Origin: Ascaris suum
Lineage: Eukaryota > Nematoda > Chromadorea > Rhabditida > Ascarididae
Direction of reading: 5' to 3'
DNA length: 64,000 nt
Assembly: GCA_013433145.1 (NCBI GenBank)
Contig: CM024180.1
Span: 8,436,001 to 8,500,000 of the forward strand
A program made the translations under genes and the position numbers. Under the pieces are notes generated by a model. The model had not been told where the DNA came from, did no database searches, and saw only the letters and a program-made list of their open reading frames with translations. Positions 1 to 8,029 of the stretch are shown piece by piece. Positions within the stretch are counted from its first letter, which is position 1. Each line of letters opens with the position of its first letter.

Positions 1-16
1 ATGCTGAGCAAATTAC

Positions 17-201
17 GTAAAGAATAACCCGTTTTTCGTCGTCCTTCTCCAAGTGCAAGAAATAGGTGGGGTAGATTCCTCGATCGACACCTTTCTTGTC
101 GCGCGTTATACGACATTTATAAGTTACATTGCGCTTCGCGGGTGCCATTACAAATTGCTCCAGGTTAGTGATTATCTCGTTGATATCGGGATATTCCGTA
201 C
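17..201 (-). CDS. tub: Tubby-like protein, exon 3 (copy 1; start of tubby domain)
   Basis: The exon encodes the first strands of the C-terminal tubby domain, including the hallmark ITRDKKG, a DRG motif and YPTYFLHLE. Tubby domains bind phosphoinositides and link membrane cargo to ciliary transport. The acceptor is a pyrimidine-ended CAG at 202-203, and the reading phase (two bases complete the codon begun by exon 2) fits exactly. The donor may be GTAATT (exon low end 17) or GTTATT (exon low end 29). The exon is a duplicate of 35066-35250. Later exons of this copy would lie left of the window and cannot be seen. Confidence 0.85.
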
Positions 202-881
202 CTGGACACAAAGCATTCATTTTCTTTTCAAGGCAGATATAAGTTCTCTAGGGGGTATAAAACCAACAGGCTCATAAAATCACCGACCTATTTATCGTCT
301 AAAATTGAATTGACCTCAGATAATCAGCAGATCCATGGAGCGTTTTTTTTTTCTGAATATAGTCACTCCCGACGACATAATGAAATACATGCCAACTTAG
401 ACGTTAAAAAAGAGACTTTTCCGAAACTATTTCATCGAAGGAAATAATTATAACAATGACAATATCAACTGTAGTAGGATATTATGAGAAAACACTTCAA
501 AAGATTAATTATGACAATAGAAATAACGGCGCTAACGGCGATGTTGTGTGCTCGGTGCTTTGTATAATAGCCATTAATCAGCTATGCATCGTCGATGGAT
601 CGGATAAATTATTAAGAACTAGATGAGTGGTTAAGAGTTTTCCTCATATCCAATTGAAGCCAAAGTTTCGATAACTCGTTATTAAATATTTCGAAAATTG
701 AATTTGAAGGAGTTTGGACTGAAGGGTTTAAAAACGAATTATTACAGTAAATATATAATCGACAATGGATCGGGAAATGTGTTATTCATAAATGACGAGT
801 AAAATGAATCAGCAGTTATTATTTATTGACTTATTAAATTATTCACTCAATACAAATATTTCAAAATGATAAAAATGTAAC
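202..881 (-). other. Tubby copy 1 intron 2
   Basis: AT-rich intron of about 680 bp between exons 3 and 2. I see no further coding signal or repeat in it apart from short A/T runs. Confidence 0.7.
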
Positions 882-1027
882 CTGCAAGGATATTTTCCTC
901 AAGTTCATCTTTCCATGGCTCGACAGCAAGATCTTCACCTTCAGGAATCGAAGTTACAACTGGATCAAATTTTTCGACGTCATCAGGAGCCTTCTTCGAC
1001 GATAATGATTCGTCTTCATCCGATGAA
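882..1027 (-). CDS. tub: Tubby-like protein, exon 2 (copy 1; acidic linker)
   Basis: The exon encodes 48 whole codons of a Ser/Asp/Glu-rich linker beginning [12 protein letters not shown] and ending near WKDELEEN. Linkers of this kind precede the tubby domain in TUB/TULP proteins. The acceptor is TTCAG (AG at 1028-1029) and the donor is GTTACA. It takes two bases from exon 1 and gives one base to exon 3, so the frame is continuous from exon 1 (9252-9541) across the retroelement-bearing intron. It is duplicated at 35931-36076. Confidence 0.8.
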
Positions 1028-1854
1028 CTGAAGGCATCTTATTTCTTAATGGAAATTCAACTGAATTTCCTCGAATAACCTGCGACGTGAAATGCGGAAT
1101 AATTTTTACTCTCGATTACTATTAATAAAAATGGTGCTGTTTTCTAGAATTAAATTAATAGCTGTTGTTTAGAAAAAGAGATAATATCACTTAGCGGTAG
1201 TCGACTCGACCTCTGTGAAGAAAAACCAAATTGAAGACGGCACTCCTATATTAAAAATAAATAAAAAAAAACCAAATAAAAATGGATGGTACTTGAAGTT
1301 TTATAACTATTGAAACTATGAGTATGAATAGAGCACTTCAATATTTTGTATCTCGCTCCATTCTCTCTCTCTCCTGGTCTCCCTCTATCTCTCTCTCCCT
1401 CTCTCGATAAAAATTTTGTTTGAATTTACTGGATATTCCAAAAGAACTTCCACTAAGGTAAGGAAAGGAGGAAAGGATACTCATTTATAAATTAAAACGT
1501 TTGAGATAAAAGTTTCGTTCAAAATATGCAAATAAAATTTTTCTCAGAAATCGTAATAAATAAAAACTTTGAAAGTCATTTTAATTGTTTTTTAATGACC
1601 GCATGAAACTGTAATTGGCAAATCCATAGGCACTTTCTTTGGTGAGTTCGATGGTCGCCAGGTGATTATTTCCCTTCTGTCTTTTTCTCACCGATGAAAG
1701 GAAAAGAAACAAAAAAAGAGGAAAAGGAAATGGTCGTTAAGCTTGGCCTCTAGACAGAAATGATTGCGTGATGGAACAAATTCAATGATGGTACGATAAA
1801 TATGCATTGCCTATGAACAACACTAATAATAAGTATTTTTTAAACAAATAAATA
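1028..1854 (-). other. Tubby copy 1 intron 1, part left of the retroelement
   Basis: AT-rich intron sequence between exon 2 and the retroelement. It includes a CT-rich simple repeat at about 1366-1414 and the left target-site copy aaata at 1850-1854. No coding signal was seen. Confidence 0.7.
1850..1854. other. Target-site duplication aaata, left of element A
   Basis: The five bases directly left of the LTR read aaata and match 8447-8451 directly right of the other LTR. A 5-bp target duplication is usual for BEL/Pao integrases. The same pentamer bounds the array in copy 2 (36898-36902 and 55943-55947). Confidence 0.85.
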
Positions 1855-2271
1855 TATAAGGAGAAAATATTGGTACAACGAAGATGAACGCACTATAGCG
1901 TTGGGATGGTGATGACGATAATGACGGTGAAGACACAGAGAGAGAGAGATAGATAGAGCGAGTGAATGAATGCCATAGCCGTTTCGAGGGCTGCTTATAT
2001 AGCCCTCGAAACGTCATAGATATGTTGATTCATTTACAGTCACGATCTGAAACAAATATCTTCTTTTCGCTGCACTTTGCCTCGAAACGGCATAGATATG
2101 TTCATTCCTTTAAAATCACGATCGGAAACAAAGATCTTCTTTTCGCTGCACTTTGTCGTTACCGGAAACGGGGCGATTCATCGGTTGAGATGAATATACT
2201 GATCTAGCGGCACCTGCTTGACGCCGGAAGTCGACCGATTCATCGTCGATGCTTTCTTCGCTTTCGCGACA
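1855..2271 (-). repeat. Element A 3' LTR
   Basis: 417 bp. In the sense orientation it begins TGTCGCG and ends TTATA. It differs from 8030-8446 by only a few positions, including ataagg versus ataaag at the inner end, the length of a GA/GATA microsatellite, and one G/A change in the 76-bp repeat region. The last 52 codons of the env-like frame, including its stop, lie inside this LTR. Confidence 0.95.
2004..2155 (-). repeat. Two imperfect 76-bp tandem repeats in U3
   Basis: Units 2004-2079 and 2080-2155 are 76 bp each, start with cctcgaaacg, and end with ttcgctgcactttg. They differ at a handful of positions. In the sense direction they lie upstream of the TATA box, the usual place of U3 enhancer repeats. 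The same pair is present in every LTR of the window. Confidence 0.85.
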
Positions 2272-3699
2272 CTCCCCACGACGCCAATTCGAGGGTTGAA
2301 GAGGGACGAACGACACTGTGCGCTGCTTACCTTCACCGTTGTGTGCTTCATCTTGACGACCTTTGTCACTTGCAGCTTCAAATGCTTTCGCTTGTGCGAC
2401 GTCTCCTTTTCTCGGCACACTGGCTTTTGACTTCCTTCGTTCTTCTTTTCTTCGGCGAACTCGTCTGGCAAGGATGCAACACATGAGCCTTGCCCCTTCA
2501 CAATAAAAGCAGATTGCCGTCGTCACAATTCCTAAGGCAGCCATTACTGCGAGAGTTAGGCATAGCCTCCAATGTGACACCACGTCTTCGATCGACCTAG
2601 CCAAGCTTTCTCCGGTGTGTCCTAAATCGGACTGGATCTGTCTTAATGCTTGTTCTCCCACATCGCGTACCTTGTCGAAGATTGTCTTCTTCATTTCCGT
2701 GTGACCTGGTTCCAAACTTGATTGACCAATTTTCAACCTTAGCTGCTGAAGAGTAGCGGCTAATTTTTCTGTTTCAAAGCGCGATAACGTCGGAGCATCA
2801 AATATGAGTCCTCTGACCTTGTCGACCGCTGTGTAGTTATTAGGTGGATGCAAATGCCTTCCCCCTTCACAAGCATAAATTAGTAGCTGCTCCTCTACCT
2901 TCGTCGCAATTACATCGTCCCTTTCCATAAGGATTCTCGCTGCCGTGTTACTATCCATGGCCGCTATCCACCGCACAATAGTACGCAAATGGTTCATTAG
3001 GTGACATCGATGAATTTCCTCGGCTGACTTATAACGATCCAAGCGCTTTTTCAGTTCATCGAAAAGAAACTGATACTTCGGGTTATTCCTGTCTTCTTCA
3101 TCCTCCCCTTTTGTTCTTTTGACTCGTGTGGTTTTTCTGATTAGGATGAGAAGCCCGTTTTCAGCTTGCCACACCTTGTCTAGATTGCACTCTGGCACGG
3201 ATATGGGCATCTCGCTCTTGAGCCTGAAGGTAGCTTGTAATTCTGGTACTCTGAGGAACTTCTGCCTTTTCCACATGGTAAATTGTCCTTTAGCTTCATA
3301 CAGACATTTCTTCACCTCCAGGTTCCAAACCGCAGTGGATCGGGTTCCTTCACATTTTCTGTCTTGAATTAGGCAAGTTTTTGGGACTCCGATATCAACA
3401 ATTGCATGTTCACCACCGTACGATATGATTTCGCTTTCTTCCAATAATAAGTTAGTCACCGAATAGCACCTTGTTCCTATCCATCCATAGGCGTACTCTG
3501 TGGGATTATGACTTCGCCATCTTCCCGGGCTTTCTTCAAAGACCTGCAATTTCTTGCCATCCACCCAAATGCCTTTATTCTTTGCCAGCTTTCTGCATTC
3601 TTCGGGGGGTACTCCTTCCACCGTTACTTCGTTCTTCGTAACTTTCAGTTCCAGACAAAGAAGGCTTTTGTGCAGACGGTTCTGGTGATGTTGGTGCAA
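2116..3699 (-). CDS. Env-like membrane glycoprotein region of element A (main part)
   Basis: This frame carries most of the env-like product; its first part sits in the preceding frame, separated by a missing base near 3652. Visible features are cysteine-rich ectodomain segments ([25 protein letters not shown]), a basic RVKR tetrapeptide near 3115-3126 that resembles a furin site, helical heptad-like stretches around 2790-3075, and one transmembrane segment at about 2500-2565. An Arg/Lys-rich stop-transfer stretch and a roughly 105-residue tail follow the membrane segment. The tail runs through the polypurine tract and ends in the LTR at 2116. Fusion or entry function is inferred from position and topology only; I could not assign a known glycoprotein class. 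Confidence 0.75.
   Translation of the reverse strand: MHQHHQNRLHKSLLCLELKVTKNEVTVEGVPPEECRKLAKNKGIWVDGKKLQVFEESPGRWRSHNPTEYAYGWIGTRCYSVTNLLLEESEIISYGGEHAIVDIGVPKTCLIQDRKCEGTRSTAVWNLEVKKCLYEAKGQFTMWKRQKFLRVPELQATFRLKSEMPISVPECNLDKVWQAENGLLILIRKTTRVKRTKGEDEEDRNNPKYQFLFDELKKRLDRYKSAEEIHRCHLMNHLRTIVRWIAAMDSNTAARILMERDDVIATKVEEQLLIYACEGGRHLHPPNNYTAVDKVRGLIFDAPTLSRFETEKLAATLQQLRLKIGQSSLEPGHTEMKKTIFDKVRDVGEQALRQIQSDLGHTGESLARSIEDVVSHWRLCLTLAVMAALGIVTTAICFYCEGARLMCCILARRVRRRKEERRKSKASVPRKGDVAQAKAFEAASDKGRQDEAHNGEGKQRTVSFVPLQPSNWRRGECRESEESIDDESVDFRRQAGAARSVYSSQPMNRPVSGNDKVQRKEDLCFRS
2272..2279 (-). other. Polypurine tract of element A
   Basis: On the minus strand this reads GTGGGGAG and abuts the TG that opens the 3' LTR. 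Polypurine tracts in this position prime plus-strand DNA synthesis. The same tract precedes the LTRs at 36903, 43078 and 49210 (at 37320, 43494 and 49627). Confidence 0.7.
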
Positions 3700-6077
3700 A
3701 AACTGGCTTGTATCTTCATGTACGACGGCCTAAACAACGTGGCACTGAGTTCTTGTTCGCTAGGTTCCGCTCCTTCCTTTCCCACACAATCTTCCAATTG
3801 TGGTAGGGGAACAAACAGTCCTGATCTCTGCCGCACACATTGAGGAGTCGTGGTTGTTACTTTCATTATGAGACACAAAGTAATTATGGTAGAGAGCACA
3901 TGGCTGTGCCATCCTGCCCTCCGAGGGCGAAGTTGCCGAGTCGTTCTGGGACCTAATGAGGCTTCGTTTTGGGGTTCGCGGTCGGAATCGATGTGGTCGA
4001 GTTCAGCAGAAACTTGTTCAGGTGCATCGAGTTCAAGTTGGTACAGCGCGTTTACCGGACGTTCCCAATAGCTGCCGTTAGGAAGGCGAATAGTTGCGCT
4101 GCGCCAACTATCACTGACGTTGGTGACGATTGCCAGTGGCCAACAGCCACGAGGGAGATCATCTTCTCTCACCAACACGACTTCTCCGACTCGGGATGCG
4201 CTTTTCGTTTGAAGGCGAGGGCTTGAATGCTGCGTTTGTACTCGTTCACGGAGAAGGCTAAGGTACTGAGAATGCCATAGCTCCCAAAACTTGTCCGCAT
4301 GTTTGGATTGCTTCTTCCAGATGTCCATAAGTTCATGCTGGGAGCCTGGGGGTTGGTACGGAGGATCACTGCCGTCACTGGGCAGCGGCATCGGAGCTAC
4401 AATCTTCGCATGAGGCGTCAGAAAGTCAATTGGTCGAAGGGCTATAGTCGTACTGTCGTCCAGAGGTGCGAGTGGTCGCGAGTTGATGATGGCTTCAACC
4501 TCCACGCATAGGGTTGCAAGTTCAGTATCCGAAAGAATTCTGCCTATCGCTGGACGAAGCGCTGACTTCGTGAGGCCAATGAGGCGTTCGTACAGTCCGC
4601 CTTTCCAAGGAGCATGGGGTGTAATGAACGTCCACTGTATCTGAAGCTTGCGCAGGAAGTTGTTAACTTCCTCCGTTTGAATCATCTGGTTTAGTGCCTC
4701 GCAGAGCACCTTGTGAACCGCTTTGAATTGTGTGCCGTTGTCTGAATAGAGGGCTGTCGGAATACCACGCCGACCGAAGAACCGCTGAAATGCATAGATG
4801 CATGCAGTGGCTGATAGATCGTGCACAACTTCCAAGTGAATAGCTCTGGTCGTGAAGCATGTAAACAGAGCAATCCAGCGTTTTTCTTGCTGCCCTTTAT
4901 TTCTGACATTGATAGGTCTGAAATAATCGACTCCCGTATGTTCAAACGGGCGGTGGCGCTTTACCCTTGCACTTGGGAGAGGCGGAAACGGGGGCAGTGC
5001 AAAGGGAGCTGCCTTCCATCGCTTGCATCCTGTACATTTTCGAATGACTCTGGCGACGGTACGTCTGCCTTGTGGACACCAGTATTGCTGTCGAAATTTG
5101 CTGAGAGTTTGCTGTAGTCCAGCATGAAGAAGTCGCAAATGCGATTCGGCAATAAGCAGCTCGGTCAGCTTTCCGTGACGCGGGAGAAGTAATGGATGAT
5201 TCTCAATGTCGGTTACATTATGCATTCTGCCGACAAAGTGCCACAGTCCTGCGGAATCCATTTGGGAGAGATCCGGCGGCTTCTCATAATATTCGCGTTG
5301 TGCTTGTTTCAAAAGAAGTTGCGTGGCTTTCAGGGCATATTGTCGAGGAGTTGCTAGACGCTTACGTCGAACTCGATCGATGAATTCTAGTACTCGACAT
5401 ATCGTACCGTTGAGAGCCGTCCAGTGGCTAAATCGTTCGACATCAATCAGCTCAATAAACGGGGTTGGAGTAACAGACACGAAGACTGGCTCATCCTGTT
5501 CCATGGATGCATTTTCAGAGCCGGTAGGCTGCCACTGAGGCCACTGATCTTGACAAATTAGCCATGCTGGTCCATGCCACCATAAGCTGTTAGCGGCAAG
5601 TTTTTCTGGAGTACAGCCTCGAGAAGCGATATCTGCCGGATTGTGTTCCGTGGGTACATAACGAAAACACGCCGCCGCGGCACGGCATTCCTTAATACGA
5701 TTTTCGATAAAGCGCTGCTGACGCATATTCGAAGACAGCCAGTGCAGGACTGCCTGAGAGTCGGTCCAAATAGTGAGTGGCATAGCGTATGAAGGCAATT
5801 CTCTTTGTATCAGGCGCGATGTTCGAACACCAAGCACGCAAGCGAGGAGTTCCAATTTTGGAATAGTTATCTTCTTAACCGGTGCGACTCGAGCCTTAGC
5901 AAATATTATTGACGAATTTTGGCCAGGATTCATATGTACAAGCTTGCAGCATACGCGGTGGCCGATGCGTCTACAAAGACATGTAACTGCGCACCCTTGC
6001 TGATAAGAACTTTTCGCGGCAAGGTGAACTGCTGTGGGCTCCATGTGCTTGAAAGGGAAGTCCACTGATCTGCGCAT
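3645..6077 (-). CDS. Element A RNase H end, integrase, C-terminal domain and env start
   Basis: The genuine part of this frame runs from about 5929 to about 3652. It holds the end of RNase H ([11 protein letters not shown]), an H2C2 zinc-binding motif, the integrase core with the three acidic residues (VDYF, SDNGTQ, GGLYERL), and the BEL/Pao C-terminal domain ([12 protein letters not shown]). It continues without a stop into the hydrophobic start of the env-like region ([12 protein letters not shown]). Copy A alone reads VDYFRP where B and D read VDYFGP, next to the first catalytic aspartate. The frame is cut upstream by a missing A near 5929 and downstream by a missing C near 3652. Confidence 0.85.
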   Translation of the reverse strand: MRRSVDFPFKHMEPTAVHLAAKSSYQQGCAVTCLCRRIGHRVCCKLVHMNPGQNSSIIFAKARVAPVKKITIPKLELLACVLGVRTSRLIQRELPSYAMPLTIWTDSQAVLHWLSSNMRQQRFIENRIKECRAAAACFRYVPTEHNPADIASRGCTPEKLAANSLWWHGPAWLICQDQWPQWQPTGSENASMEQDEPVFVSVTPTPFIELIDVERFSHWTALNGTICRVLEFIDRVRRKRLATPRQYALKATQLLLKQAQREYYEKPPDLSQMDSAGLWHFVGRMHNVTDIENHPLLLPRHGKLTELLIAESHLRLLHAGLQQTLSKFRQQYWCPQGRRTVARVIRKCTGCKRWKAAPFALPPFPPLPSARVKRHRPFEHTGVDYFRPINVRNKGQQEKRWIALFTCFTTRAIHLEVVHDLSATACIYAFQRFFGRRGIPTALYSDNGTQFKAVHKVLCEALNQMIQTEEVNNFLRKLQIQWTFITPHAPWKGGLYERLIGLTKSALRPAIGRILSDTELATLCVEVEAIINSRPLAPLDDSTTIALRPIDFLTPHAKIVAPMPLPSDGSDPPYQPPGSQHELMDIWKKQSKHADKFWELWHSQYLSLLRERVQTQHSSPRLQTKSASRVGEVVLVREDDLPRGCWPLAIVTNVSDSWRSATIRLPNGSYWERPVNALYQLELDAPEQVSAELDHIDSDREPQNEASLGPRTTRQLRPRRAGWHSHVLSTIITLCLIMKVTTTTPQCVRQRSGLFVPLPQLEDCVGKEGAEPSEQELSATLFRPSYMKIQASFCTNITRTVCTKAFFVWN

Positions 6078-7507
6078 GTTTCTGGTAGAGGATCATCCCA
6101 GTTCACCTTTTGTTTCCACAGAAGTTGTAGGAAAAGTTTGAAGGGAATGAGAAGTGGACTTAGTAAACCGAGCGGATCGAATACCGCAGCAACTGCTGCT
6201 AGAATTGTGCGCTTTGTCGCTTGATGTGGGGCCTCTTGCATGTTTAGGCACATTGCGTCTCGCTCGATGTCCCAAGGGATGCCCAGAAATTTGATTACGG
6301 GACCGGGAAGTGCGTCTTCATGCGGCAGGCAATTATTGAATTCCGGAGAGTTCGAGCTAAATTGCCTTAAGTTCATGCAGGCTTTGTGAAATAAATCTTT
6401 CGCGCCCTTGTACTTCTCAATAGCTTCCTGCACAGAATCAGCGCATAAAAGAACATTATCCACGTAAACACCTACCGCAACTTCGTTAGCGAGCGGAGTT
6501 CCTTCTCGTGAGCAGAGATATTGAATGGCGGCTGCAAGAAGAAATGGACTGCAGACAATACCGAATATGACTCTGGCGAACTGATATATGACGAGATTCT
6601 GGGCGACAGGAGGTTGTGTAATATCCTTCAGCCACAGGAATTTGGTGAACGGTCGATCCTTCACATTGAGGCGAAGCTGATGAAACGCTTTTTCGATATC
6701 AGCGATGATAGCAATTGGAGGAAGCCGCCAGCGTAATATCATGCCGATCAGTTTCGGTAATAGCACTGGTCCTCGCAGAATGTAGTCGTTGAGACTGCAT
6801 TGTCCTCTCGCTCTCGCACTTCCATCAAAGACTATACGCAGCTTCGTAGTTTCTTTGTTCTCTCGCAGGACGGCTTGATGTGGGAGGTAATGTTCGAGAG
6901 TGTCAGGGGTACGGGTGGTGCGTTCAATAATCCCAAGATTCTCTTGATCCTGGATGTCGGCATTATACCGAACAAGGAACTGAGGGGAGCTGCGGGACTT
7001 TTCCCAGAAGGAGCGTAGACGTCCCCAACAAAGCCCAAAACTGTTCGACAACGGCTGGGAAATGTCCTCAGCTGGGCGCCATGGAAAAGAAACGTTGATT
7101 CGTCCATCCGGATCGATGCAGGTAGTTCGTCCGAAATGCTGAAGACCAAGCAGGTCGTCATCACCTTTGAGCTCCTGATCCCGTACACCCAGTAGTTCAA
7201 GGTCCCAAAATTGTCTGAGTGCATCCTCAGAATAATCGATGCTGATAAAGCACTGTAGAAGATCACGCCGTACTGGACGGGATTGTGGACCAGTAACAAC
7301 ATCGCCCAATGTAGTACCGATCAGGGAGAGTCCTTGCTCTCTTCGAGGATGCTTGATTATTCTTGGAAGCACATCGGCGCCAAGAAGCAAGGATCCGTAG
7401 CTGATTTTTGGAGAAGGCTTTCTTGTGTTGCTTTTGGGAAGGGAGGTTTTGACACGAATGTGAGCGGACTGTGCATAATCCGCGGTACTGTGTTGACCGT
7501 GATGCAT
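5930..7507 (-). CDS. Element A protease end, reverse transcriptase and RNase H start
   Basis: The genuine coding begins at the frame join near 7431 and continues through the second half of the protease ([11 protein letters not shown]) and the reverse transcriptase. RT landmarks are [23 protein letters not shown] with the first catalytic Asp, and [13 protein letters not shown], the YVDN variant of the YxDD box. The start of RNase H ([17 protein letters not shown]) follows. The frame ends near 5930 because copy A lacks one A that B and D have. Family membership (BEL/Pao) is clear from the domain order and motifs. Confidence 0.9.
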   Translation of the reverse strand: MHHGQHSTADYAQSAHIRVKTSLPKSNTRKPSPKISYGSLLLGADVLPRIIKHPRREQGLSLIGTTLGDVVTGPQSRPVRRDLLQCFISIDYSEDALRQFWDLELLGVRDQELKGDDDLLGLQHFGRTTCIDPDGRINVSFPWRPAEDISQPLSNSFGLCWGRLRSFWEKSRSSPQFLVRYNADIQDQENLGIIERTTRTPDTLEHYLPHQAVLRENKETTKLRIVFDGSARARGQCSLNDYILRGPVLLPKLIGMILRWRLPPIAIIADIEKAFHQLRLNVKDRPFTKFLWLKDITQPPVAQNLVIYQFARVIFGIVCSPFLLAAAIQYLCSREGTPLANEVAVGVYVDNVLLCADSVQEAIEKYKGAKDLFHKACMNLRQFSSNSPEFNNCLPHEDALPGPVIKFLGIPWDIERDAMCLNMQEAPHQATKRTILAAVAAVFDPLGLLSPLLIPFKLFLQLLWKQKVNWDDPLPETCADQWTSLSSTWSPQQFTLPRKVLISKGAQLHVFVDASATAYAASLYI

Positions 7508-7824
7508 TCAGCATTGGTTTGTTGAAGGTCCGAAACAATTATGTCAACCCTGTTCGAAGAAATAGCGATCGGTTCTGGAGTTGCAAAGGCTGCAACTTGA
7601 AGCGTCTCGTCAGTTCCGCGCAAACTCAGCTGTCGCGCAACACTTTCTTCCAAATAAGAGCGCTGGCTTCCACTATCCAGCATGGCGAGCACGGTAGTGT
7701 GAAGCTTTTTGTCGAAGGAATTGACCACCTTCACTTCAAGACACCAAAGTAGCGCTTGCTCGGGACGTGCGACCTGTTGGAAACTAGCGAACGTTGCTGT
7801 CGTTGCAATGTCTGAACTTTTGGT
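7357..7824 (-). CDS. Element A aspartic protease, N-terminal half
   Basis: This frame opens after a TGA at 7825-7827 and carries the catalytic [12 protein letters not shown] motif of BEL/Pao retropepsins, preceded by [11 protein letters not shown]. No ATG is required here because gag would normally supply the N-terminus. The frame runs past the useful coding and stops at 7357. The rest of the protease lies in the -1 frame, joined at the CCCAAAA heptamer (7432-7438). Nothing resembling capsid or nucleocapsid precedes it. Confidence 0.8.
   Translation of the reverse strand, partial: TKSSDIATTATFASFQQVARPEQALLWCLEVKVVNSFDKKLHTTVLAMLDSGSQRSYLEESVARQLSLRGTDETLQVAAFATPEPIAISSNRVDIIVSDLQQTNAECITVNTVPRIMHSPLTFVSKPPFPKATQESLLQKSATDPCFLAPMCFQE
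7432..7438 (-). promoter_or_regulatory. Candidate -1 ribosomal frameshift heptamer (C CCA AAA)
   Basis: In the protease frame the codons are TTC CCA AAA, giving the X XXY YYZ pattern C CCA AAA. A -1 slip here enters the reverse transcriptase frame directly. The heptamer is identical in B (42480-42486) and D (54784-54790). Copy C has an added T (48610-48617) that keeps the frame without any slip, so an ancestral one-base deletion is the rival explanation. A 7-bp stem (arms 7360-7366 and 7380-7386) lies about 45 nt downstream. Confidence 0.4.
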
Positions 7825-8011
7825 TCACGTTGTAGACGAGCATGTGTGGGTCCCACTGCCTGACGAATTCCGCCACTCATCTTGGCTTCAAGTGGTAAGT
7901 GAAGATTCGGAGCAGAAGTGAAGGTACAGACTGAATTTCGATTCTCGCTCGCTCGTTGCAAGAGACTTCCGTTGATTGGAAGACTTCGGTTCGTTCAAGG
8001 TCCTGGGTTCG
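7735..8011 (-). other. Element A 5' leader, gag absent
   Basis: Less than 300 bp separates the primer-binding site from the protease core. Related BEL/Pao elements carry a gag of over a kilobase there. A few peptides in this stretch hint at a remnant just upstream of the protease, but there is no zinc knuckle or capsid-like region. The same short leader occurs in every copy. Confidence 0.75.
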
Positions 8012-8029
8012 AGGTGGGTTCAGCCCCCA
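8012..8029 (-). other. Primer-binding site of element A
   Basis: In the sense orientation the sequence directly after the 5' LTR begins TGGGGGCTGAACCC. TGG at this spot pairs with the CCA end of a tRNA primer. I could not identify which tRNA it matches. The same site lies at the equivalent positions by LTRs 43078 and 55535. Confidence 0.65.

Noticed and set aside
1962..2207. 81-codon plus-strand frame present in almost every LTR
   Set aside because: It is the antisense of the U3 region and the env tail; repetition reflects LTR copies, not coding.
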